A DNA stretch of 64,000 nt from Marmoricola endophyticus (GTDB lineage Bacteria > Actinomycetota > Actinomycetes > Propionibacteriales > Nocardioidaceae), in the NCBI RefSeq assembly GCF_014644415.1, contig NZ_BMKQ01000001.1:186001-250000 (forward strand). Reading direction: 5' to 3'. Shown here one piece after another: positions 55,788 through 64,000 of this stretch. The notes beneath the pieces are model-generated. The model worked only from the letters and a program-made list of their open reading frames with translations, searched no databases and had not been told where the DNA came from. Positions within the stretch are counted from its first letter, which is position 1; every line of letters starts with the position of its first letter. Position numbers and translations under genes: made by a program.

Positions 55788-57102
55788 GTCACGCACCACC
55801 ACCGTCACCGCCGACTCGGTCGCCGCCGGGCTCGAGGACGCCCGCGCGCGTACCCACCGGCTCACCGAGATCGACGAGCCCGAGCTGCTCGCGCAGCACG
55901 ACCCGCTGATGAGCCCGCTGGTCTGGGACCTGGCGCACATCGGGCAGCAGGAGGACCTGTGGCTGCTGCGCGGGGGCAACGCCGCCTGCCAGGGCCTGCT
56001 CTCCGCCAAGGTCGAGCAGCTCTACGACGCCTTCGAGCACCCGCGGGCCGAGCGGGTCACCCTGCCGCTGCTGGGTCCGGCCGAGGCGCGCTCGTACATC
56101 GCCGACGTCCGGGGGCGGGTGCTCGACGGTCTGGAGCGGCGCACGGACGAGGACCTGTTCCCCTTCGCCATGGTCGAGCAGCACGAGCAGCAGCACGTGG
56201 AGACGATGCTGGCCACCCACCAGCTCCGCTCCGGCGCGCCGCTCCTCGGCAGCGGCGCCTCCCTGCCGAGCGGCCGTCCCGTCCCGCGGGACTCGGTCCT
56301 CGTGCCGGCCGGGCCCTTCGAGCTCGGCGTCGACGCCGGCACGGAGCCGGCGAGCCTGGACAACGAGCGCCCCGCGCACACGGTCGAGATGCCCGCGTAC
56401 CGGATCGGGCGGGTGCCGGTCACGAACGGCGAGTGGGCGGAGTTCGTCGCGGCCGGCGGGTACGACGACCCGCAGTGGTGGTCCGAGCGTGGGTGGGCGC
56501 ACCGGGTCGAGGCGGGTCTCGAGCGCCCGAAGTTCTGGGCGCCCGACGGCTCGCGCCGACGGTTCGGGCTCGTCGAGGAGGTCCCGGCCGACGAGCCGGT
56601 CCAGCACGTGTGCTTCTTCGAGGCCGAGGCGTACGCGGCCTGGGCCGGCGCACGGCTGCCCACCGAGCAGGAGTGGGAGAAGGCGTGCGCCTGGGACCCC
56701 GCTCTCGAGCGCCGCCGCCGCTGGCCGTGGGGGGACTCGGAGTGGACCCCGGCGCTGGCCAACCTGGGCGGCGAGGCGCTGCGTCCCGCCCCGGTGGGGG
56801 CCTACGCGGCCGGTGCGTCGGCGTACGGCGTCGAGCAGATGATGGGCGACGTCTGGGAGTGGACGTCGTCGGACTTCCACCCGTGGCCGGGGTTCGTGCC
56901 GATGCTGTACGCCGACTACTCCGCCCCGTTCTTCGGCGGCGACTACAAGGTGCTGCGTGGCGGTGCCTGGTCGGTGGGCGGCGCCTCGGTGCGCCCCTCG
57001 TTCCGCAACTGGGACCACCCCGTCCGTCGGCAGATCTTCTGCGGGCTGCGACTGGCCTGGGACGTCGACGGCGAGCGCGAGACGGCGGTGGCCGCGCGAT
57101 GA
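55780..57102 (+). CDS. egtB: ergothioneine sulfoxide synthase EgtB
   Basis: A 440-residue non-haem iron enzyme that joins the thiol donor to hercynine using oxygen. The DinB-like N-terminal domain provides the three iron ligands His53 ([10 protein letters not shown]), His135 and His139 (HEQQH). The C-terminal formylglycine-generating-enzyme domain (about 165-430) includes [17 protein letters not shown]. The GTG start lies inside the end of egtA, and the stop overlaps egtD (ATGA). With EgtA present the donor is probably gamma-glutamylcysteine, but the EgtC needed to remove glutamate is not encoded here. Confidence 0.94.
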   Translation: MPESRTTTVTADSVAAGLEDARARTHRLTEIDEPELLAQHDPLMSPLVWDLAHIGQQEDLWLLRGGNAACQGLLSAKVEQLYDAFEHPRAERVTLPLLGPAEARSYIADVRGRVLDGLERRTDEDLFPFAMVEQHEQQHVETMLATHQLRSGAPLLGSGASLPSGRPVPRDSVLVPAGPFELGVDAGTEPASLDNERPAHTVEMPAYRIGRVPVTNGEWAEFVAAGGYDDPQWWSERGWAHRVEAGLERPKFWAPDGSRRRFGLVEEVPADEPVQHVCFFEAEAYAAWAGARLPTEQEWEKACAWDPALERRRRWPWGDSEWTPALANLGGEALRPAPVGAYAAGASAYGVEQMMGDVWEWTSSDFHPWPGFVPMLYADYSAPFFGGDYKVLRGGAWSVGGASVRPSFRNWDHPVRRQIFCGLRLAWDVDGERETAVAAR

Positions 57103-58070
57103 GCGTGAACGACGCCGTGGTGCACCTCGACCCGGCCGACCTCTCCCGCCAGATGGCGGTGGACGTACGCGAGGGACTGACCGCCAGCCCGAAGGTGCTC
57201 GCGCCGAAGTACTTCTACGACGCCCGCGGCAGCGAGCTGTTCGACCGGATCACCCGCCTGCCGGAGTACTACCCGACCCGCGCCGAGGCCGCGATCCTCG
57301 CCGCGCACGCCGACGACATCGCGGCGGCCACCGGCGCGCGGACGCTGGTGGAGCTGGGCAGCGGCACCTCGGAGAAGACCCACGCCCTGCTCAGCGCCCT
57401 CGACGCTGCGGGGACCCTGCGTGGCTTCGTCCCCTTCGACGTCGACCCGGCCGTGCTCAAGGACGCCGCCGCGGCGGTGGCCGCCGACTTCCCGGGTCTG
57501 GAGATCAGTCCCGTCGTCGGCGACTTCGACCACCACCTGGGCCTGCTGCCGCGTGGGGAGAAGCGTCTGGTGGTCTTCCTGGGCTCGACGATCGGCAACC
57601 TCGACCCCGACCAGCGGCGCCGCTTCCTGACCGACGTCCGCTCGACGATGGGCCCCGGCGACGCGCTGCTGCTCGGCACCGACCTGGTCAAGGACGTCGA
57701 CCGGCTGGTGGCGGCGTACGACGACGCGGAGGGCGTCACCGCGGACTTCGACCGCAACGTGCTGCGCGTGCTGAACCGCGACCTGGGTGCCGACTTCGAC
57801 GTCGACGCCTTCACCCACCGCGCGGTCTGGGACGCCGATCACGAGCGGATCGAGATGCGCCTGGAGTCGACGCACGCCCAGACCGTCCGCCTCGACGCGC
57901 TCGACCTCGTCGTCGAGTTCGCCGCGGTGGAGCAGATGCGCACCGAGATCTCCTCGAAGTTCCGTCCCGAGGGGGTACGCGGCGAGCTCGCGGCCGCCGG
58001 TCTCCGGGTGGAGCAGTGGTGGACCGACCCGGCCGGCGACTTCGGGCTCAGCCTGTCGGTCCCGGTCTGA
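57099..58070 (+). CDS. egtD: histidine N-alpha-methyltransferase EgtD
   Basis: A 323-residue SAM-dependent enzyme trimethylating histidine to hercynine, the first committed step of ergothioneine synthesis. The SAM-binding segment [12 protein letters not shown] is near residue 83, [13 protein letters not shown] near 159, and the C-terminal [10 protein letters not shown]-type end ([11 protein letters not shown] near 286) contacts the substrate. Start ATG overlaps egtB stop by 4 bases. In mycobacteria egtC lies between egtB and egtD; here there is no room for it. Confidence 0.95.
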   Translation: MSVNDAVVHLDPADLSRQMAVDVREGLTASPKVLAPKYFYDARGSELFDRITRLPEYYPTRAEAAILAAHADDIAAATGARTLVELGSGTSEKTHALLSALDAAGTLRGFVPFDVDPAVLKDAAAAVAADFPGLEISPVVGDFDHHLGLLPRGEKRLVVFLGSTIGNLDPDQRRRFLTDVRSTMGPGDALLLGTDLVKDVDRLVAAYDDAEGVTADFDRNVLRVLNRDLGADFDVDAFTHRAVWDADHERIEMRLESTHAQTVRLDALDLVVEFAAVEQMRTEISSKFRPEGVRGELAAAGLRVEQWWTDPAGDFGLSLSVPV

Positions 58071-58080
58071 TCCTGGTGTG

Positions 58081-59022
58081 ATGGCCCCCGTGGTGACCCG
58101 CGAGGACGTCGAGCTGCAGACGTCGGACGGGACCGTGCTGCGCGGGTTCGTCCTCCGGCCGGAGGACGCCGCGCCGTACCCCGTGGTGGTGATGAGCCAC
58201 GGCTTCGGCGTGGTGAAGGAGATGGCGCTGCCGGCGTACGCGCAGGTCCTCGCCGAGGCAGGTATCGCGGTCCTCGTCTACGACCACCGCAACCTCGGTG
58301 CGAGCGACGGGTGGCCCCGACAGGAGGTCGACCCCTGGGCACAGCTGTCGGACGCGCGCGACGTCCTCACCCACGCGGCCGCGCTCGACGGCGCCGACGC
58401 CGACCGGATCGGGATCTGGGGGACCAGCTACTCCGGCGGCCACGTCGTCGTCCTCGCTGCCACCGACCGCCGTGTCCGCGCGGTCGTCTCGCAGGTCCCG
58501 ACCGTCAGCGGGTCGGTCAACGCCTCCCGCAGAGCACCCGCGGCGACGCTCGACGCCATGCGCGAGCAGTTCGCCGCGGATCGGCTGGCGCGGCTGCGAG
58601 GTGGGGCGCCCGCGACGGTGCCCAACGCGCCGGACGTGACCGACGAGGACCTGGCCCACGACGGCGACGACCTGGCCGGATCGGCTCTCGGCAACGACCT
58701 CCGGGCCTGGCTGCGGGCGACGCCGCCGGGTGATCTCACGACGCTGCGGAACGAGCTGACGCTGCGCTCGCACGAGCTCTACGCGACCTACGAGCCGGGG
58801 CGTTGGGTCGCGCAGGTCTCGCCGACGCCGCTGCTGGTGGTGTGCCTCGACCACGACACGGTCACCCCGACCGACGAGGTGCTGCGGATGTACGCCGAGG
58901 CCCGGGAGCCCAAGCGCCTGGTCCTGCTCCCCGGCGGTCACTGCGACGCGTACGGCGTCCAGCAGGCGGCCGCCGCCGAGGCCGCCCGCGCATTCTTCGT
59001 CGAGCACCTGGTCGCGACCTGA
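58081..59022 (+). CDS. alpha/beta hydrolase
   Basis: A 313-residue hydrolase with the nucleophile elbow GTSYSGG (near residues 119-125, Ser122), an Asp in DHDTVTP (near 260) and a His in PGGHCDAYG (near 284). It resembles the dienelactone hydrolase/acetyl xylan esterase group. The ATG follows egtD by only 10 bases and may be read through from that operon, but a role in ergothioneine synthesis is not known. The possible start GTG at 58078 is three bases earlier. Confidence 0.82.
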   Translation: MAPVVTREDVELQTSDGTVLRGFVLRPEDAAPYPVVVMSHGFGVVKEMALPAYAQVLAEAGIAVLVYDHRNLGASDGWPRQEVDPWAQLSDARDVLTHAAALDGADADRIGIWGTSYSGGHVVVLAATDRRVRAVVSQVPTVSGSVNASRRAPAATLDAMREQFAADRLARLRGGAPATVPNAPDVTDEDLAHDGDDLAGSALGNDLRAWLRATPPGDLTTLRNELTLRSHELYATYEPGRWVAQVSPTPLLVVCLDHDTVTPTDEVLRMYAEAREPKRLVLLPGGHCDAYGVQQAAAAEAARAFFVEHLVAT

Positions 59023-59056
59023 CCGTGCGCGACGCGCCCCAGCGGTGATCCGGCGC

Positions 59057-59896
59057 TCAGCCGCCTGCGACCAGCACCACGCTGACGACCGCGAGGGCGA
59101 GACCGGCGGACTGCCACCGGGTGACCCGCTCGCGGAGCACCAGCAGCGCCAGGACGACCGTCGCGGCGGGGTAGAGCGACGCGAGGACGCCCGCGACCGA
59201 CAGGTAGCCCTGCTGCGAGGCGAGCAGGAAGGTCAGTGCCGCGCCGCTGGAGAGGATGCCGGGGACCAGCCCGCCGACCAGGACCCGGCGGTCGCGGGGC
59301 ACCGGGTCGCCCCGCAGGACCAGTGCGAGAGCGACGACGGCGAGGGTCGAGACGGCGAGGTTCACGGCGAGCGGCCACGTGCCGGAGCCGTCCGGCACCT
59401 GGCCGAGGCAGGCGAACAGGACGCCGAAGCCGAGGCCGGCCAGCAGTCCGTCGCGTACGCCGTCGCCCAGGCGGCTCTCCGCACCCTCCTCGCGGGGAGC
59501 GGCCGAGACCAGCCAGATCGCGGGGAAGGCGGCCACGATGCCGAGCCACACCAGCCAGCCCGGCCGCTCGCCGCCCGCCAAGCCGGCGAGCACCGGTACG
59601 ACCGCCGCTCCGACGCCGGAGACGGGGGCGATGACGCTCATCTGGCCGCTGGAGAGACCGCGGTACAGGAATCCGGCACCCACGCCGCTGCCGACGCCGC
59701 CGAGGGCCGCCCACAGCAGGTCGGCACCCGTCGGGCTGCCGGCGGTGACGAGGGAGGCGAGCGCGAGCAGCACCGTCGCGGAGGCCTGCACGACCACGGT
59801 CACGGCCCAGACCGACGTACGCCGGGCCGCGAGGCCGGCCGCGAAGTCCGAGCAGCCGTAGCAGAGGGCGGAGACGAGGGCGAGGAGGACCGTCAC
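59057..59896 (-). CDS. EamA-family transporter
   Basis: A 279-residue membrane protein with ten hydrophobic segments arranged as two five-helix EamA halves (about 1-130 and 150-279), typical of the drug/metabolite transporter superfamily. The second half contains LASLYPAATVVLALLVLRERV near 240-262, a conserved helix with Pro and Glu. The exported compound is unknown. GTG start; the gene follows the DUF456 gene by 4 bases. Confidence 0.88.
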   Translation of the reverse strand: MTVLLALVSALCYGCSDFAAGLAARRTSVWAVTVVVQASATVLLALASLVTAGSPTGADLLWAALGGVGSGVGAGFLYRGLSSGQMSVIAPVSGVGAAVVPVLAGLAGGERPGWLVWLGIVAAFPAIWLVSAAPREEGAESRLGDGVRDGLLAGLGFGVLFACLGQVPDGSGTWPLAVNLAVSTLAVVALALVLRGDPVPRDRRVLVGGLVPGILSSGAALTFLLASQQGYLSVAGVLASLYPAATVVLALLVLRERVTRWQSAGLALAVVSVVLVAGG

Positions 59897-59900
59897 GGGC

Positions 59901-60386
59901 TCACCGTCCCACGCCGGTCAGCACCGCGCCGGCCCAGATCACGGTGGCCAGCAGGGCCGCGGTCAGCTCGATCAGGACCGAGAGCCCGACCGCGCGCAAC
60001 GCCCCGGTCGTGGCCGGCCACGCCGCGCCGTGGCCCAGGCGGCGCAGCTCGGCGAGGTAGACGCCGACGACGAAGCCCAGGACCAGCCCGACGACGGGGA
60101 TGACGAAGAAGCCGACCACGCCCAGGACGCCGCCGACGAGCAGGGTCGAGGTCGGGGTCCCGGCATCGCGCAGGCGACGCCCGGGGACGACGTACTTGGT
60201 CACGGTGCCGACGCCGAGGAGGAGCACGGCGACCGCCGTCACCGTCCACGCCGCGGGTGAGCCGACGACGGCGGCCCACACCAGGAGCGCGACGGCCACC
60301 AGGGCCGAGCCGGGCAGCAGCGGGACGACGATGCCCACCAGGCCCACGGCGAGGACCACGCCCACCAGCACGGTGGTGAGGATCAC
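59901..60386 (-). CDS. DUF456 membrane protein
   Basis: A 161-residue protein with about five hydrophobic segments and the DUF456-like motifs VGIVVPLLPGSALVAVALLVW (residues 15-35) and GFVVGVYLAEL (near 103-113). Gly-rich helices are characteristic. Function is unknown. GTG start, probably co-transcribed with the EamA gene. Confidence 0.82.
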   Translation of the reverse strand: MILTTVLVGVVLAVGLVGIVVPLLPGSALVAVALLVWAAVVGSPAAWTVTAVAVLLLGVGTVTKYVVPGRRLRDAGTPTSTLLVGGVLGVVGFFVIPVVGLVLGFVVGVYLAELRRLGHGAAWPATTGALRAVGLSVLIELTAALLATVIWAGAVLTGVGR

Positions 60387-60409
60387 GGGCTCCTCCTGTC
60401 ACGAGGACG

Positions 60410-60446
60410 ACGACGGCCCCGGACCGAGCAGGTCCGGGGCCGTCGT
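60410..60446 (-). terminator. terminator after the DUF7455 gene
   Basis: A perfect 16-pair hairpin, arms 60410-60425 and 60431-60446 with loop GAGCA, between the DUF7455 stop (60463) and the DUF456 start. Confidence 0.82.
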
Positions 60447-60462
60447 GACGGGTGCGGCGGGG

Positions 60463-60690
60463 TCAGCCCTCGGAGCCGGGCGCGGAGGCCGGGGTCTCGT
60501 CGAGCTTGTGGGTCTCGTCGAGCACCTCCGAGGCCACCTCGCGGAGCTTCGGGCCGTGCTCACGAGCGTGGTGCGCGCAGAACAGCAGCTCACCTCCGGA
60601 GGGGAGCATCACCCGGAGGTAGGCCTGAGCCCCACACCGGTCGCAGCGGTCGACGGCAGAGAGCGAGCTGGGGGCAGTCGCAGTGGTCAT
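60463..60690 (-). CDS. DUF7455 small zinc-ribbon-like protein
   Basis: A 75-residue protein with CDRCG (residues 16-20) and FCAHH (near 38-42), a C-x2-C ... C-x2-H arrangement that could bind one zinc ion. The rest is helical and acidic. It is common beside the principal sigma factor and parE in actinobacteria, but its function is unknown. ATG at 60688-60690 with GAAGTG upstream. Confidence 0.82.
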   Translation of the reverse strand: MTTATAPSSLSAVDRCDRCGAQAYLRVMLPSGGELLFCAHHAREHGPKLREVASEVLDETHKLDETPASAPGSEG

Positions 60691-61089
60691 CGGACTTCAC
60701 TTCCCTTCGGGCCAAGCGGGCGGCCAGGTGTCTGGCCTGTCAGGAGAACGGGTCCTCCTGGGTCGTTGTTCCCGGACCGACGGCGTCGGCGACCCGAGAT
60801 CATTCATCCAACCACGTGCCGCCGACATCCGAAGGCGAGGCCCACCGAAACGGTGTGCCGCTCCTCACGTCGTCTGCGGCGTCGTGGGTACTGCGGGCGA
60901 GTCCCCAGTCTGGCCTTCGACCCCAAACCCGTCGCCGCCCCGGCTGTGGTTCTCGCCTGATCGAGATCATGCGCCCTCCGCGGTGCTCGGCGCCGCACCC
61001 CTACCGGCGAGTCCCGCCCCGGTCCGGTCGGTCCGGCTCGGTAGATTCGGGGCTGCCCGGGAGCGAACGGGGAACACCAGGAGCGAGTC
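60691..61089. other. divergent intergenic region before parE
   Basis: These 399 bases hold no convincing gene. It contains the DUF7455 promoter region, some short inverted repeats and, at the right, a TAGATT box (61042-61047) and an AGGAG ribosome site (61079-61083) for parE. Confidence 0.6.
61042..61047 (+). promoter_or_regulatory. -10 box TAGATT for parE
   Basis: TAGATT fits TAnnnT; transcription would start near 61054, giving a leader of about 35 bases that ends with AGGAG. The TAG is also the last in-frame stop before parE. Confidence 0.4.
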
Positions 61090-63147
<2,058 letters not shown>

Positions 63148-63154
63148 AGGTCGG

Positions 63155-63200
63155 GTCGAGTGCTGGAGCGGTCGCCACGGCGACCGCCCCAGCACTCGAC
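63155..63200. terminator. bidirectional terminator between parE and the carbonic anhydrase gene
   Basis: Arms 63155-63176 and 63179-63200 form a hairpin of about 20 pairs with a single A-C mismatch, between the convergent stops at 63147 and 63214. Confidence 0.8.
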
Positions 63201-63213
63201 TCGGCCCAGCCGG

Positions 63214-63738
63214 TCAGGCGCGGCGCTCGAGCTCTCCGGAGTCGACGTCGTAGACGAAGCCGCCGACGTGGACGGACTCCGGGACCAGCGGGTGGTGCAA
63301 GATCCGCTGGACGTCGTCGACCAGCGAGCCCTGCTGGTCGGCGACGACGCCGAAGGTCGCCCACGAGGCGTCGTGGCCGCAGGAGGCGGCGACCTTCTCG
63401 CGGACCTGGTCCTGCGTCGAGGCCGCCATCGCGCAGCTGGTGTGCGGGACCACGAGGACGCGGTCGACGCCCAGCAGGTTGACGCCCAGCACCACGGCCT
63501 CCAGGGCCGCGTCCGTGACCCGGCCGCCGGGGTTGCGTACGACCTTGGCGTCGCCGACCTCGAGCCCGAGGACGCGCAGCGGGTCGATGCGGGCGTCCAT
63601 GCAGGTCACGATCATGACGCCCTTGGCCGCCCTGCCCTCCAGCCCTCCGTCGAAGGAGGCGGCGAAGTCGCGGTTGGCGGCCAGCAGGTCGTCGAAGGCC
63701 TCGTCGGATCCGGTGTCGAGCACGGGGTAGTCGGTCAT
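63214..63738 (-). CDS. beta-class carbonic anhydrase
   Basis: A 174-residue enzyme converting CO2 and bicarbonate. Zinc ligands are the Cys of TCMDARIDP (near residue 45) with the Asp-Arg pair, and the His and Cys of PHTSCAM (near 98-101). It resembles the short actinobacterial type of mycobacterial Rv1284. The ATG at 63736-63738 is 7 bases after a TAGATT box, implying a leaderless message; an upstream start would run through that promoter. Confidence 0.92.
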   Translation of the reverse strand: MTDYPVLDTGSDEAFDDLLAANRDFAASFDGGLEGRAAKGVMIVTCMDARIDPLRVLGLEVGDAKVVRNPGGRVTDAALEAVVLGVNLLGVDRVLVVPHTSCAMAASTQDQVREKVAASCGHDASWATFGVVADQQGSLVDDVQRILHHPLVPESVHVGGFVYDVDSGELERRA

Positions 63739-63745
63739 GGCGCCA

Positions 63746-63751
63746 AATCTA
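63746..63751 (-). promoter_or_regulatory. -10 box TAGATT (leaderless) overlapping the upstream stop codon
   Basis: On the minus strand CCTAGATT carries TAGATT, 7 bases before the carbonic anhydrase ATG. Its TAG (63749-63751) is also the stop codon of the MFS gene. Confidence 0.45.
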
Positions 63752-64000
63752 GGAGACGGCGACAACGCGGTGCGCGCTGGTGCCGACGGCCCGCAGCAGC
63801 ACCAGCGCGAGCACGGCGGCCACGACGGCGCACCCGGCTGCGCCGAGGAAGATGGTCTCGGTCTGGTTCAGCGCTGCGGCCAGCTCGTCACCAGGTGTCA
63901 GGGTGGCGTAGTAGCGGCGCAGACCGACCGCGCTGAGCACCGAGATCCCGACCAGCATGCCGACCATGCGCGCCACCACCGCCAGCGCGCTGACCAGGCC
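63749..64000 (-). CDS. MFS transporter (C-terminal part only)
   Basis: Only the last 83 codons are in the window. They encode two hydrophobic helices joined by a polar loop (RRYYATLTPGDELAAALNQTET) and end in RVVAVS; the first visible part, VVARMVGMLVGISVLSAVGL, is typical of the final helices of EmrB/QacA-type major facilitator exporters. Substrate is unknown. The start lies beyond the window. Confidence 0.65.
   Translation of the reverse strand, partial: GLVSALAVVARMVGMLVGISVLSAVGLRRYYATLTPGDELAAALNQTETIFLGAAGCAVVAAVLALVLLRAVGTSAHRVVAVS

Overview
The window is high-GC, tightly packed bacterial DNA. Start codons are ATG or GTG in roughly equal use, many genes overlap by 4 or 8 bases, and several promoters place a TAnnnT -10 box only 6-7 bases before the start codon. 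Gene content and order match the conserved actinobacterial core block trpCBA-lgt-gltBD-pyk-pdtaR-liv-polA-rpsA-coaE, followed by a block with the principal sigma factor and topoisomerase IV subunit B. Two interspersed palindromic repeats built around a GGTGGTCGAGCAGCGAGCG core are of a type I associate with Nocardioides and relatives. I infer a member of the Nocardioidaceae; this is an inference, because no rRNA gene is present.

Layout. 1-2794: a heterodimeric ABC exporter. 2810-4057 (minus): HGxxPAAW protein, Trp-associated membrane protein, hisI. 4175-7961 (plus): trpC-trpB-trpA-lgt. 8140-11107: haloalkane dehalogenase-like hydrolase, a secreted protein, and an Nramp-related transporter. 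11274-17283: gltBD. 17371-18309: DUF559 protein. 18527-19969: pyk. 19976-20373: a LAGLIDADG-like gene remnant and a tRNA with anticodon CAA. 20440-26773: pdtaR, then a branched-chain amino acid transporter whose binding-protein gene faces the four permease/ATPase genes. 27126-29813: polA. 29866-36943: flippase, an envelope heptad-repeat protein with a small membrane partner, methyltransferase, VOC protein, small-molecule kinase. 37166-43033: rpsA, a membrane-bound molybdopterin enzyme with a fasciclin lipoprotein, a surface protein, coaE. 43054-44001: group 2 sigma factor. 44243-46401: pxpABC 5-oxoprolinase. 46405-53462: dinB, DUF4192, a glutamate-cysteine ligase-like enzyme, a universal stress protein, an HhH-GPD protein, and the principal sigma factor. 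53600-58070: small genes, then the ergothioneine genes egtA-egtB-egtD. 58081-64000: hydrolase, EamA, DUF456, DUF7455, parE, beta-carbonic anhydrase, and the end of an MFS transporter.

How it works together. Most of the window is housekeeping: tryptophan and histidine synthesis, nitrogen assimilation through glutamate, central carbon metabolism, DNA replication and repair, translation and transcription. Thiol and glutamate chemistry recurs in gltBD, pxpABC, two glutamate-cysteine ligase-like enzymes and egtABD. No phage, insertion sequence, CRISPR array or complete defence system was seen.

The most notable points are: parE has no ATG, GTG or TTG before its conserved N-terminus but has an ATC codon placed correctly behind a strong ribosome binding site; the CAA tRNA has a short variable loop although leucine tRNAs normally have a long one; the ergothioneine operon lacks egtC and egtE; CTAG-centred -10 boxes recur at a fixed distance from start codons, two of them overlapping the stop codon of the gene before; the molybdopterin enzyme appears to combine Sec and Tat membrane insertion; and LivH carries an extra extracytoplasmic domain.
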